Assembly: GCA_007258455.2 (NCBI GenBank) | Contig: VDFB02270651.1 | Coordinates: forward strand, 696,554,197 to 696,618,196 | DNA from: Sequoia sempervirens | Taxonomy: Eukaryota > Streptophyta > Pinopsida > Cupressales > Cupressaceae | DNA length: 64,000 nucleotides | Direction of reading: 5' to 3' | Shown: piece after piece, positions 1 through 11,218 of the stretch | Position numbering within the stretch: the stretch's first letter is position 1 | Layout of the letters: the number at the start of each line of letters is the position of its first letter | Notes under the pieces: model-generated | The model's input: the letters and a program-made list of their open reading frames with translations, nothing else | Databases searched by the model: none | What the model was told of the DNA's origin: nothing | Made by a program: the position numbers and the translations under genes

Positions 1-1180
1 ATAATCACAGTATCAGGGTCTTCAAAAACATGCTAACAAAGCTCGTACACTTTATATTAGAACGTTCTCAATAACCCTTTCATGTTCTTCTCTTCAAAAT
101 TTCCTCACTCTATACATTCATAATTAAATCATGATGTCATAATCTCCAAAAACCTCTCTCCAATCCCAATGGAATACAAATATACTTTGAATATAGTTCC
201 TTGATCTTCAATTTTGGTGTCATTTAGAAAAACCCTTGACTATCAAAGTTCTCATCAAAACTTAGGCTTCTAAAAATAACCATTCAGCTGTTTAAATATA
301 AACCTTTGATCTTATCTTTTCGCCACTTCCAACTTTGAATGATAATCATTGATCTTCCTTTGAATCATTCGAACAAATATTGTTAACTTGTTAAGCTGGT
401 TGACTAAGAAGTAAGGGTCGATCACTTGATGAAAGCAATTCCCTTAAGAGTTCACTTAAGTGACACTTAACCTTTTAGAGTAGGTCAACTTTAAAATATA
501 ACAAAATCAATCTTTCCTTTGAAAAATCTTCACAAGAGATAAACCATAGGACTTAGGGTTTTTATGAAACCTTCACATATCACCATTCACAAGTATCTTT
601 TTAAGATAATCACCATTCACAAGTATCTTTCCATGTTGTTGCATCAAATATCAATAAGGAACAATGTCAATTCAAACACTAATTCCTTGGACACCATTAT
701 TGCTAACATATTCTTGGATTTATGACATATTCTTTCATATATAGCATCATCACCTTGAAATGTAGCAACAACTTTGTATCAACACCTTTGATAAATGCCT
801 TTGTTTTCCAAGAAGCAACACTGAGCTATCAACACTATCATCAACATTATCAAACACTATGAAACAACTCTATGAAACAACTCTGTGACAAGAAATTTTG
901 TGATAGCTACCATCATACCACCATGTATCACCATGAACTTTGACATGAACTTAGGATAACAACAATTTCTTTGCATATCCATGGTGGTTCTTGACATCAA
1001 ACTCTGTGATAAGAATGAAAAAGAAATGCAACTCACTGAATGATCTTTATCCTATGATACCAAGAAACTTTGTATCAACACAAAAAACCACAGTACCTTT
1101 GACAAAAATCACTTTTGTATCAACCACAATCATCAAAAAAACACCTTTGACATCAATGACAAACAATGCCAATGTCAACA
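1..1180 (-). mobile_element. Terminal part of an LTR (insertion running off the left edge)
   Basis: No coding capacity is visible. Read on the minus strand, the segment begins TGTTGACATTGGCATTG exactly where copia integrase homology stops after an IDDY motif, so 1180/1181 looks like the edge of an insertion that starts TG, as LTRs do. The body has short imperfect direct repeats: CACCATTCACAAGTATCTTT occurs at about 582 and 611, and ACTTTGTATCAACA-like words recur between 770 and 1110. The other end and the target duplication lie outside the window, so calling it an LTR rests on the TG terminus and on position. It could instead be a diverged piece of another repeat. Confidence 0.45.
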
Positions 1181-2927
1181 TAATCATCTATCGGTAGCAT
1201 AAAATACCTGTCACCTTGAGAGATTATTATTCTTGAAGGTCCACATAGGTCTGTATGCACCAACTCCAAAGGTCCTGCAATAGAATTTTCTTTAGTTCTG
1301 AACCTCTTCTTTGTCTGCTTTCTAAACCAACACTCCTTGCAAGTTGCATTGATAGGCTTTGTAATCCTTGGCAGATCTCTCATAGCTTTAGTAGAACTGA
1401 TCTTCTCTAGGGTATCAAAATTGATGTGACCCATTCTTCTATACTATAGCCAACTTTCATTGATTTGATACATAAAGCACTTAACACCACACCCTTTGAG
1501 CTGATAAACATTTCCTTATATCCTCATTCTTGCTGCAACCAATCTTCCAGAGGTTTCTTTTATAATTTCACAACCATCATCCTGAAATACCAAATTATAT
1601 CCTCGGCTACACATTTCTCCAACACTAGGAATATTATGTTGGAAGCCCTTGACATAAAGAACATCATTTATTTTATGCTTTCCATCAAAACTAATTAAAC
1701 CTTTTCCACAGATCTTAGTAGATGTATCATCACCAAACTTAGTGAGACAACCATCATACTTTTCAATCTTAACAAACTTACTCTTATCACATGTCATATG
1801 ATTTGAGCATCCACTATTAATTATCCAGTAGTTTCTTTACTCTCTTACATGAAAATAAATCAACATAGTTCCTTCAATACTATTTGATTCTAGAGTAATT
1901 TCCTTCAAACATCTTTAGGGTCAGTCTAGAATTAGTTCCAAAATTTAAATCCATGAACAAGCATTCATCACTTCCATCATCTAGATAGTCTAATTCCTCA
2001 TCATCAGACACACCACAATATTCTTTAACATTATAAATCTTCTTGATAGATTTACCTTTATGATCTTTATGTTTGTCATTTGCAACTTTGATTGGACATT
2101 TAGAAGTATAATGACCTATCTTTCCACAATTGAAACACTTTAAGGGTAAATTACCTTTGTATTTTCTAGTGCTCTTTTTCAATCTTCTTACAAAGTTTCC
2201 TCATCAAAATCATTTGGATCATATTCATCATCTTTCTTGCTAAATTTAAAATTAGTTTCTTCCCTTGGAGCATCTTGGTCAAACTCTCTTAATTCAAAAG
2301 TATTTAAAGCACCAAACATCTCTAGAATATTGATCCAAATTCTAAGTTTCCTCAATAGTAGAAACTTTAGCAATATAAGCTTGAGGAAGATTTCTCAATA
2401 CCTTTTTCACAACTTCACTTTCCTCTAGTTTTCCACCAAGACCATTGATGACATTGACAATTTCATCCACTCAAGGCATGTAGCTAACAATATCTTCATC
2501 TCCTGAAATCCTTAGATTTTTAATTTTGGCTTTGAAATTCTACATCTTTGCTTGCTTGACCTTATCATCTCCTTCATAAATTCTCTACAACTTTGTCTAG
2601 ATCTCTTTCACAGTTTTGAGGCTTATCACCTTCACTAGTTCTAAATTAGAAAGCCCACTCAAGGTAGCATTCCTTTCTTTTCCATTATTCTCATAATATT
2701 TGATCTCATTGTCACTTGCAGGAGGATTAGTTGGTATATTATATACAATTTCAACTGACTTCCAAACACCAAACCCTAATGAGATAAGAAAATATTCCAT
2801 CCTAGCTTTCCAAAACTCATAATTTGATCCATCAAGCATAGGGACCTTGACACCATTCATGTGCACCATCGGATCTACCTCAAGTAGTTAAGCTTCTTCC
2901 AAGGAAGGTTCCATAGCTCTAATACCA
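1181..2927 (-). pseudogene. Ty1-copia gag, protease and GAG-pre-integrase relic
   Basis: The order on the minus strand is as follows. A gag N-terminus (about 2869-2597) carries the motif LDGSNYEFWKARMEYFL typical of copia gag. A gag C-terminal part (2373-1880) has a CCHC zinc knuckle, CFNCGKIGHYTSKC, at about 2137-2096. The protease and following region (about 1830-1516) come next. The GAG-pre-integrase with HTDLCGPS and the first strand of the integrase core (1434-1190) is last, and it stops abruptly at an insertion. The protease triplet expected to read DSG reads NSG (WIINSGCSNHMT), so the catalytic Asp is lost. Frameshifts and stops separate all the pieces. RT and RNase H would lie left of the window. 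This is a dead copy; assignment to Ty1-copia is confident, the lineage is not resolved. Confidence 0.88.
2916..2927 (-). promoter_or_regulatory. Primer-binding site of the copia element (initiator tRNA-Met type)
   Basis: On the minus strand it reads TGGTATTAGAGC, one base from the standard plant PBS TGGTATCAGAGC. It lies 2 bp inside the LTR edge at 2930. Together with the gag downstream it fixes the element orientation (minus) and shows that the LTR to its right is the 5' LTR. Confidence 0.85.
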
Positions 2928-2929
2928 AT

Positions 2930-4483
2930 TGATAGACACACATGACATTTAATAAGGGGTGAATCAGTTGTACATTAAAACATTCAAACCCTTATTAAGC
3001 ATCAGCAGAAAGTAAACATATGAAACATCAATACAACAACTTAATACACAAGAGAACACTAGATTTATGTGGAAAACCCTAATCATGGAAAAACCACGGT
3101 GAGGATTAACTCACATATATATGAATAACAACATTGAATACAATAGACTCACTGTAGGAAGGGCTCACTACTTAGAAGAAAAGAATGGCTCACTGCCAAG
3201 GGCTCACTGCCCAAAGGACTCATTTTCTAGAATAGAGGAGAATAGAAGAAGACTGTTACAAGGAGGTTCACAACCTTAGAGCAACAAGAAGATCCGCCAC
3301 AAAAACTCTACACCATCTGCAACCTTTGGTTCACTTCCTCCAACAATTTTAGGTTCACTAAAAATGTAGACACCTTTTGCTCACTACATCTGGTAGGCTT
3401 AGGCATTTAATCTCACACTTAGATCACCACACTTTATAACTTTAACATCTTCTCAATTCCACACTTCATCTCCAACAATAAAATTTCTTATATATTCTTC
3501 ATGGCCTTGAACAACCTTGTTTAGGTTGGCCTTAATGAAACGTATGCAGCTCAAACATACAACCAAAAAATAGGTCAGTACCAAACACTTCTACAGTGGA
3601 AATAAGTGAAGGAATACCACACAAAGGGTTAACCAGGACCCAAATCCACATCAGCATGCTTCACCATACTTCCACAAACAACAAACAACTTGAACCACAA
3701 TTAGCGCTAGCACACTAGGTTGAACAAGCATGCACTAACACTAACAATCAACCACATACACACCTCTCTAGGTTTGAAAACAACATATGAACCACATAGC
3801 AACATTCCACAACTTCCATGAATATTCAAAACTATTAGAGTATTCATAAAAACTACCATAGCTACCTACAACTGAGAATACTTAACATCTTATGCATCCA
3901 ACCACACTACCATAGACATACAACACACTAACCAACCTTATGAAACAACTGAACACACAAAATTTCAAGGGAAAGTAGATATAGATACTATTAGTACTTT
4001 CCAAAAATCTACAAGACAATAAACCTCAATATAGAGAAATGTGGAGTGCAATTCCATTTCTCTTAGACAACCTTCTTCACAGAAAAATATACTATCAAAC
4101 ATATCTTCCACTGTCGCATGATCCAAAACCTGAAACTTTGGATATAACACCTTTGAACACCTTTGATCATCTCATCTAAAACACAATTATATATTCAACC
4201 ATGAAGAAATGTGGAGCACAACACAAAACACAACTCTTTCACCTTGTACACTCTCTTATTCAAATCTTCTCAAAAGCACTTGGAAACCAAGTGAACTTGC
4301 TACATCAGCAACATCACAAACACCTTCTCATCAACACCACACTAGAGATTTCCACAATCTCCCCATCTACAACGCTTGCCCAACACCACATTAGAGGTTT
4401 ACATAGGTTGAAATCAATGACAACACTAAGGAAAACATAGTACACCACTCTCCCTGATGAGATTAATGACAACACAAATCTCC
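2930..4483 (-). mobile_element. 5' LTR of the copia element (outer end approximate)
   Basis: The inner edge is well placed: on the minus strand the LTR ends ...GTGTCTATCA, followed by AT and the PBS. The interior is non-coding and carries a GTGGAAAACCCTAA...AAACCACGG stretch (about 3070-3105), of the kind found in plant copia LTRs, then a GGGCTCACT-rich segment (3160-3220). The outer edge is a guess at a TGTTGGAGATTTGTG start (minus strand) near 4483. No second LTR copy or target duplication is available to confirm it. No gene is seen here. Confidence 0.5.
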
Positions 4484-4562
4484 AACATTCCCAACAAAGC
4501 TTACTCATTACAAGGGATTTTTAAGGAAGTTAAGGTAGTGAAACAACTTCCTACACTAATCT

Positions 4563-5092
4563 TGCAAGGATAATATTGCAAAACTTTTACAGATCTTTAA
4601 CGGTTACTAAAACTTAAACATAAATAACCATAAATATCATGCATACCACTACACAGTGATTTACAAGGGGAAACCCCTTTCGGGAGAAAAACCCCACACT
4701 CCAAAAGCCACCCAATATATTATTCAAAAATCATAAATATTACAATATACTTGTAGAACAAGCTTCTCATAGGAGTTTCACCAACCAAAGATCTAGACAC
4801 AACACGACAACTATCAGACTCTCATAATACATCACAATACACAATCATAATACAATTCCCTCATAAAATAGGGTTTCCTTCTAGGGAAATTCAAGCTAAT
4901 AAAATATTGGTTGTCAGATCTAAGACCTAATGATGAACGGTCTAGATTTACAATAATAAAATATAAATAATTTTTTCCTTTCAAAGGCTCTACCCTTGGA
5001 CCCCTCGGTGGGGAAACCCCCCCACACCCCCCGTCACTGACGTATCAACAATGCCTTATGTAATTGCAAGGTTGAGACACATTTTCCCAACA
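4563..5092 (-). mobile_element. 3' LTR, probably of element F
   Basis: On the minus strand it begins TGTTGGGAAAATGTGTC, immediately preceded (at 5093-5106) by a purine-rich tract, CTTGGGGGAAATCC. That is the normal arrangement of a polypurine tract and a 3' LTR. Inside are plant LTR-like words: GGGGTTTCCCC-type runs at about 4660-4700 and C/G homopolymer runs at about 4995-5035. The far end is uncertain. The neighbouring internal DNA (5093-5681) belongs to the element that X interrupted, so I assign the LTR to F, whose gag and protease are at 62000-64000. The link is inferred. Confidence 0.5.
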
Positions 5093-5681
5093 GGATTTCC
5101 CCCAAGATAAAGCCACATAATTAACAAGAAAAAGCTAGTACATATGGGATCCACAAATTTAGGTTCTGTATAGATGAGTCTCTAATATATAATATAATCA
5201 TGCTTATAATCAACATCATTCCCTAAATACTTGTGGAACTACAAACACAAGGGAGGAATAACACATGAAGACAACAAACATTTTGGTTCAACATGGAAGA
5301 GACCTAAATTTCTCAATGCTTTGCATAATTCTCAAAAGGAACACAGATAATACATTCACAATATAAAGAGAAATAAAGATACAAATAGATGAATATCATG
5401 ATATATTTATTTTATTTGTATCCTTGTACCAACAAGAACAACAAGGGTCATCCAAAGAAAACTAACAAACACAAATACCTACCAAGTAGCACATTATGGG
5501 AGATCACATTATGTGCAAGAAAACATACAAAGACACACATAGGGGTACTCCACATGTGAATTTATCTATAGAAATTCATTTGTATCCCAATATTTATCAT
5601 CATAAATGGAAGGTGAACAATACGCTAAAGCAACTACAACAAGTGCAGTATAAGGAGAAGTATTATGTTTAATAGATGGTG
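5093..5681 (-). mobile_element. Internal remnant of element F, 3' side
   Basis: The right end (about 5681-5550) is an open minus-strand frame of some 35 codons that ends in a TAG. It continues the frame on the other side of X once X and one GGTCA copy are removed. The rest, down to the polypurine tract at 5093-5106, is AT-rich and non-coding. RT, RNase H and integrase, expected between protease and the 3' LTR, are absent. Confidence 0.5.
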
Positions 5682-5686
5682 GGTCA
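5682..5686. repeat. Target-site duplication of element X, left copy (GGTCA)
   Basis: GGTCA directly precedes the TG start of the left 7-kb arm and is matched by an identical GGTCA at 61914-61918 directly after the right arm. The five-base length is normal for LTR retrotransposons. Confidence 0.85.
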
Positions 5687-6876
5687 TGTTCATGGTCAAA
5701 AGTAACAAAGCAACATTAAACAGAATATTTCTATTCTATTTCTCCTAAAAAAGACAAATGATCAAAAACCACCTATCTTCCAAGGTCTCTGTAGTTGGTT
5801 CTCAACTATGTTGTTACCATTCAGTGGTCCATGCAACCATAATATTCAAGAATTCTACTGGTAAATGGGTACAAACTAGATAGTAAAAAGTAATTTAAAG
5901 TTTGGGGGGTTTAAATAAACTGCAAAAGATCGATCAAGGCATAGGACATCAGAACATGAACACAAATTTATTTTAATTCAGACATGTAATCCTTATAATG
6001 AGCACTTTTCCTAATCAACTAAAACCATAGAACAACATAATTTATGAAACAATCCATACCATTTTATCCATTCACAATGCAAATTCAAAGCATACAACCA
6101 TTCATCGACAGTTTTTTGTAAAAACTTTTCAATAACAAAATACCATAAGCTCATTACTAGAATTAACAGATCAACAAACATCAACAAACATCATCCACAA
6201 ATAATGTAATAAGATGGTTTTAAATTCAAAATATTCTATTGATTTTCATCAAATAAGAAACATTTATGTATAACAAAATACACTGGCATGTGAATAACCA
6301 TTGTTTATCAACACCATCCCTAAAATAACAAACTTTTGAAATAAAATTGCTTGCATTAAAACTGTAAAATTGTTTAAGTATCTTGCATAAAAGCTGTAAA
6401 ATGAAAACCTTATCTAGTCTCTAGGTAGCCAATCTGACTTCAATTAGTTTACCTTTACAATGAGGAGAGAATTCTAAGTTATAGACAAAATTAGCATCAA
6501 TCTCTCCTATCAAGAATCAAGATCCATAAATCTAGGGCCTAGATCCACAATTATAGGGACACCCAGTTAAGTCTAAGTGTTGTCTTTTCTAGAACTACAA
6601 GAGCTGAAAGGTATGCCTTGTGTCTATTCAATCCAAAATCTGACTAGTAATTCAAGCTTTGTCCAATGTTGATCATCATACCCAATCTCTAGCTCATCAA
6701 AACAGATTTGGTGTTGTTTGTCTGTCTCAAAAATGACATGGAAGTATTGTTGTCCAAAGGGAGTCTTGAAACTGGTTCACACATTTGACTCCATCCTTTT
6801 CAAAAAAATAGAATATTTTCCTTTACTTGTCATCTTCATGAGGAATCCCATGATACTCATCATAATTCTAGAAGAT

Positions 6877-9800
6877 CTATTTCATTGCATCATCATCAGG
6901 TCCATCGACCCAGTCAGCTTTAAACTTTGAATCTTCAAAATTCTTTTCCCCCGCAACAACAATTTCCCTAATTTGGTTGATGTATATGGTTCCCCATCGC
7001 ATGTAACACCTGATGTCCAATAGCCTATCTATGAGTGTTGACTCAGCAGTGTCTCCTTTTATTATTTTATAAAGTCGCACCTGCCAAACATATTTTATTT
7101 CTCCTAATGATTCGAGTCTTTGATCTGAAGGTAAAGTCTTATCAATGAGTTTTGCAACAAATATCCTCAAATATGCCTACATGTTCCCATATCTCATGAA
7201 TGCCTTTGAGCATAGCTATTCTTTTTTCAATGAGATTTTGGGTTTTGAAAACTAACACATTAACAGCCTTTGAAATATACTCAGGACCCTCATCACCCAA
7301 AATCTATGATTGAATCAATTTTTCAATGGAACTTTTAGCTATCACCTTCAACATTCCCAAGTATTGTCTGAGCTTTTCTTAATCATCCCACCATTTTCAT
7401 ATAAGTTCTTCTATCATTTCAACCAAAGCAAGGCCTACATGATACTATTTAAAACATTCTCCCAAATTTTTATCCATGTCAGACCTGAAAACACTTAACC
7501 AATTGTCAAACCAGGTGGCCTTCTTTTTCATCTCATTCAACCCATCCACCTCCTTGTGGCTCATCAAAATAGGGATCTCTGATGGTGTGGGCTACTCAGG
7601 AGTGGATGTAATCAACTCATTTAAAAAATCCTTCATCTTTCCAACTTGATCCTTAAGCTCATCTTTAGCTTGCTTATCCTTGTTTAACCGTGATTTGGTG
7701 GTGGTGGCAACAATATCAATTAGATTTACCTATTGATTTATTGTTTGTTTTCCCAGATTGACAGTATTTATCTGATAATCTTCAACCTGCAATTCCCTAT
7801 CATCTTTGTCAGCTATTGGTGTAGCAATTTTTGTTATCAAGTCTCCATCATCAATCAACTTTTTAGAATGAACAACACAATATTTCTTCTTTGGTTTCAC
7901 CTTTTCTACTTCCTCTACCATTTCATCCCATGTTACTGGTTGAGCTTGAACCTGTTGTCGCTTCTCTAAATTTAGCTTGAGCCAAGTGGGATAGCCATCT
8001 GAGTAGTTACCTGTTGAACACTGGGAGGTATTAATGATGGAGGTGTAGAAGAAATTAACACTATGATCTACTCAGAAGAATTCTTGTGTTTCTCTTATTG
8101 TTCTTTCTACAACTTTTCCTACTCCATTCTCTCATTATAAGCTCTAATTTCTTCTATCTTTCTCATCTCTTCTTCCTTTCGTGCAGCCTCCTCTTCATCT
8201 CTCAACCTCTACTATTCTAACTCTTGTGCACAGAGTTCTTCCTCTACTACCTTATCTTGCTCAACCTTCCTCTATTGTTCTAATTCATGTTCAAGATCCT
8301 CTTCTTCAGCTCTCTTTTGTGCCTCAGCAGCTTCCTTTTCTTGAGCTAGCTCTTCAACTTTCTTTCTTTGTTCTTCTTCTTCTTGAGCTAACTGTTCAAC
8401 AACTAATCTTTGAGCACTTTCCATTATCTCTTTCTGCTCTTCTTTAGTCAAAACTTCATTTGTTTCATCTCCACCCCAAATATTTACAAGCTCAAACCCA
8501 GTTTCTTCTTCTCCAGGATCTTCCTCAACCTTCTCTAGGTATTCTTCCCATTCTGGTATTCCTCCTTCCTGAGATGGAGTTCTCTCAAAGTCTGAAGAGA
8601 TAGGTGAATATGTTACATTAATCACAAGGGGCCTCTCCTCTTCAATATTTTTTGTTCCTGAAGTTGATGGCATAGTAGGAGTGGTATCCTCAATTTATGG
8701 AGGGACAGCAGAAGGACCTTCTTCAGTAACTCCTTCCTTGGGATATACAGTAGCTAAAGGTGTGGCACCAAGACCCGAAATAACTCTAGCAGTAGCTGCT
8801 TCATAAGTAACTTTATCTTTTTTAAAGCTTTATTAGCATGCTTCAATGAAACTTCTTCTATTGGGGTAGTCTCTTCTGTGGCTACCTCTATTGCTGCAAC
8901 ACCTTTCTTCAATCTCTTGTATTGTCTTGTCTCAGCAGAGGAAGTAAGTTCACTACTAGAACCCCTCTTCCTTGAATCCTTAACCCTTGGTTGCTTCAAA
9001 TGGAGGTCAATCCATTTCACACTTTTTTCCACCACTACCCATGATACTTTATAGATATTTGTTTCCTCTTTTTCCATCCAATTAATAGGCTCTAAATCCT
9101 CCATAGCCACTTTATCCATTTCATATCAGGGATCAAGAGCAATCCCATCATTAGTAGTGCCTTTCTGGTATATCTATTCTAACCCCAAAGTCTTTCATCT
9201 GAGTAATTTTCAATCTCTCATACCCCCTTTTCCTCACCTCGAACTGATCTTGCAAGTTGCGCTAAAATCTTCAAGAAGTGGCCGATGATGGGGAAACTAT
9301 GAAGCATACAAACCATACATTTTTCTCTTTGGATCAAAATATTTCCTGGATGTATGCTGCTGGAAATTCATGGACTAAAATTCTTTTGTTGTTTTTTTTA
9401 CTACTATTGAAGAGGAACAAGAATAAAACCCCAATTGCATGGGGAAATAATGGCAACAAGTCTTATGTTGTGTAGAAAACTTGACATTTACGTCCATAAT
9501 CTAATGAGTGAACTCCATTAAAACCCATCTGTCACCATAGCATCTTGGAAATTTGAAAGGGTGATCGTAATAACCAAACAACCTGAAATAAGTGGACTTG
9601 GGGTATTGGATAAACCAATATCCCCACTCTTGGATGAATTCCATGGCATCCCATGATAACCTGAAACCAATATCCCTTGTGAGTTGATTAATAATAGCAT
9701 ATAAAAATGCATCATTGACTCTTTTAAAATGTTTATCCACCTTCTTAAGCTCTAGTTGGTCATAAAATTCCCAGATCTTCTTCCGATTTGAACCATCATC

Positions 9801-10636
9801 CATTGACCCTTCAGTATTTAATCCAAGAAATTGTCCCATCCTTGCAGCACAATATATGACATATGAACACATATAGAATGTCTTGGTTTTTGTTACTTTT
9901 AGTAGCTGGTCATGAATGTTATATGAAATAATATGCCCCCAATCTAGAAATTTATTTCCCTCTAGAATTAGTTGAATGAATGGAAACATCCAGTGTTTAA
10001 AGATACGAGATTTCTCCTTTCCAAAAACTCTTGCCAACAATGTAATCATATCCCCAATGTCTTTAGAGAAATCAGACCTCTTGGGATTCAGTAGTATCTT
10101 CTTTAGTGATTTCTTTTTTGTCTTAAGCCACCTTAATTAATAAGTTTTTTGTTCCCTTCTACATCATTTTCCCAAATTTTAAGTGCATCAACTTCATTCA
10201 TAATGTTGAGAATGGGATAAGGAGGAGGATCAAAAATATGTTTGATCATTGCTAGGGTTAAATCAATTATTGCATTGCCTTGTGAATCAATGCATTACCT
10301 TTGCATAGGATTGTATGTTTGTGCAGCAATTAAGATGAACTCAGGACACTGCACAACAATAGGAGAACTAGCTATATGAGCTAACCCAGACTCTACAATC
10401 CTCTTTTCCCTTAGGGTAGCATCCTCTAAAAAGGTATCCACATGAAACTAGTTCAAATCAATGTGCCCCATAAGTGTATCAATGACATTCATAACCTTAG
10501 ACCCGAACTTAGATGGTACTTGGGTCCCTTTGAACTTATACTTCATTGTAACTGGGACAATTTTTGGCTTTAACCTCTTAGCCTTTGTTCCCTTTGATGT
10601 TCCTTCAGTAGGCACTTCCTCCTCTGAGTCATACAT
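6877..10636 (-). pseudogene. LTR-borne long gene of unknown family, left copy (decayed)
   Basis: Minus-strand fragments, in order from the N-terminus: an acidic, Lys-rich start (10636-10448); a 182-aa block (10049-9501) rich in aromatic residues, with motifs such as FYMCSYVIYCAARMGQFLGL and EWGYWFIQYPKSTYFRLFGYY; a basic linker with KRGSSSE (9119-8754); a long Glu/Lys/Gln coiled coil, EEEEQRKKVEELAQEKEAAE (8673-8272); and C-terminal pieces (7921-7730, 7170-6877). The other X arm has the same fragments in the same order, so this was one gene of roughly 1,200 codons. It lacks RT, integrase or protease motifs and any clear membrane segment. I do not recognise the family. Because it lies inside an LTR, each element carries two copies. 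Confidence 0.7.
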
Positions 10637-10829
10637 TTGTTAATTACTCTGCAATACTAACAATTATCAAGCAAAGAAAAGACATGTGAAGAGAAATTTA
10701 ACACAAGCATTCATATTATATCACCATTCATTCAAGATAAACTCCCATTCAACAAGTTAATTGAGCATCTTCAGGTTTCAATTTTGGGATAGAAGCAAGA
10801 ACTTGACCATTTTAAGCATAAAACTCCAC

Positions 10830-11215
10830 TTTGTCAGAAGTCGAGATCGGGTCCTTACTTAGCACCTATACCTATAGTGATGAAGTTTAGTGTCATCCTG
10901 CGGTTTGATCCCGCAATGTGTTTTAGTATTGAGATCGAGCCTTCACCAAGTAGTGACACTTAGCAAACATAGTCAATGAATATTTCTCTCCGCATTTTGA
11001 TCTTGATCATCAATCAGAAGTCAGGATCGGGTTGTGATTTGGAACTAAACTCATATTGATGAACAAGTGTAAATAACTTTTTGAGCTTTGATCCCAATAA
11101 GATATTGGGAATCGAGGTCAAGACTTCATTATAGACCAGACCTTAAGTATGCATAGTAGAAATGGGTTAGCTCTAAGTTCTGATCCCGATACTATGTCAG
11201 AAGTCAGAATCAAGG
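10830..11215. repeat. Degenerate tandem array of a GTCAGAAGTC-GATCGGG motif in the X LTR
   Basis: Units of very roughly 110-120 bp repeat the words TCAGAAGTC(G/A)(A/G)GATCGGG and TGATGAACAAGTGT, at about 10837, 11020 and 11198. The array continues on the far side of the Athila-like insertion (29438-29800), with related phrases again at 30410-30850. The same array is present in the right arm (about 44990-45700 and 61330-61790). No coding capacity. Confidence 0.6.
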
Positions 11216-11218
11216 TGA

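Larger units (their letters stand above)
5687..11218. mobile_element. Left LTR of X, outer part
   Basis: Collinear with 39850-about 45363. By eye the first 165 bp differ by about 7%. 5687-6876 holds no gene. 6877-10636 holds the minus-strand LTR-borne gene relic. 10637-11218 holds a short spacer and a degenerate repeat array. The LTR is broken at 11218 by the Athila-like element and resumes at 29438; the join is shown by the uninterrupted copy at 45364. Confidence 0.85.
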
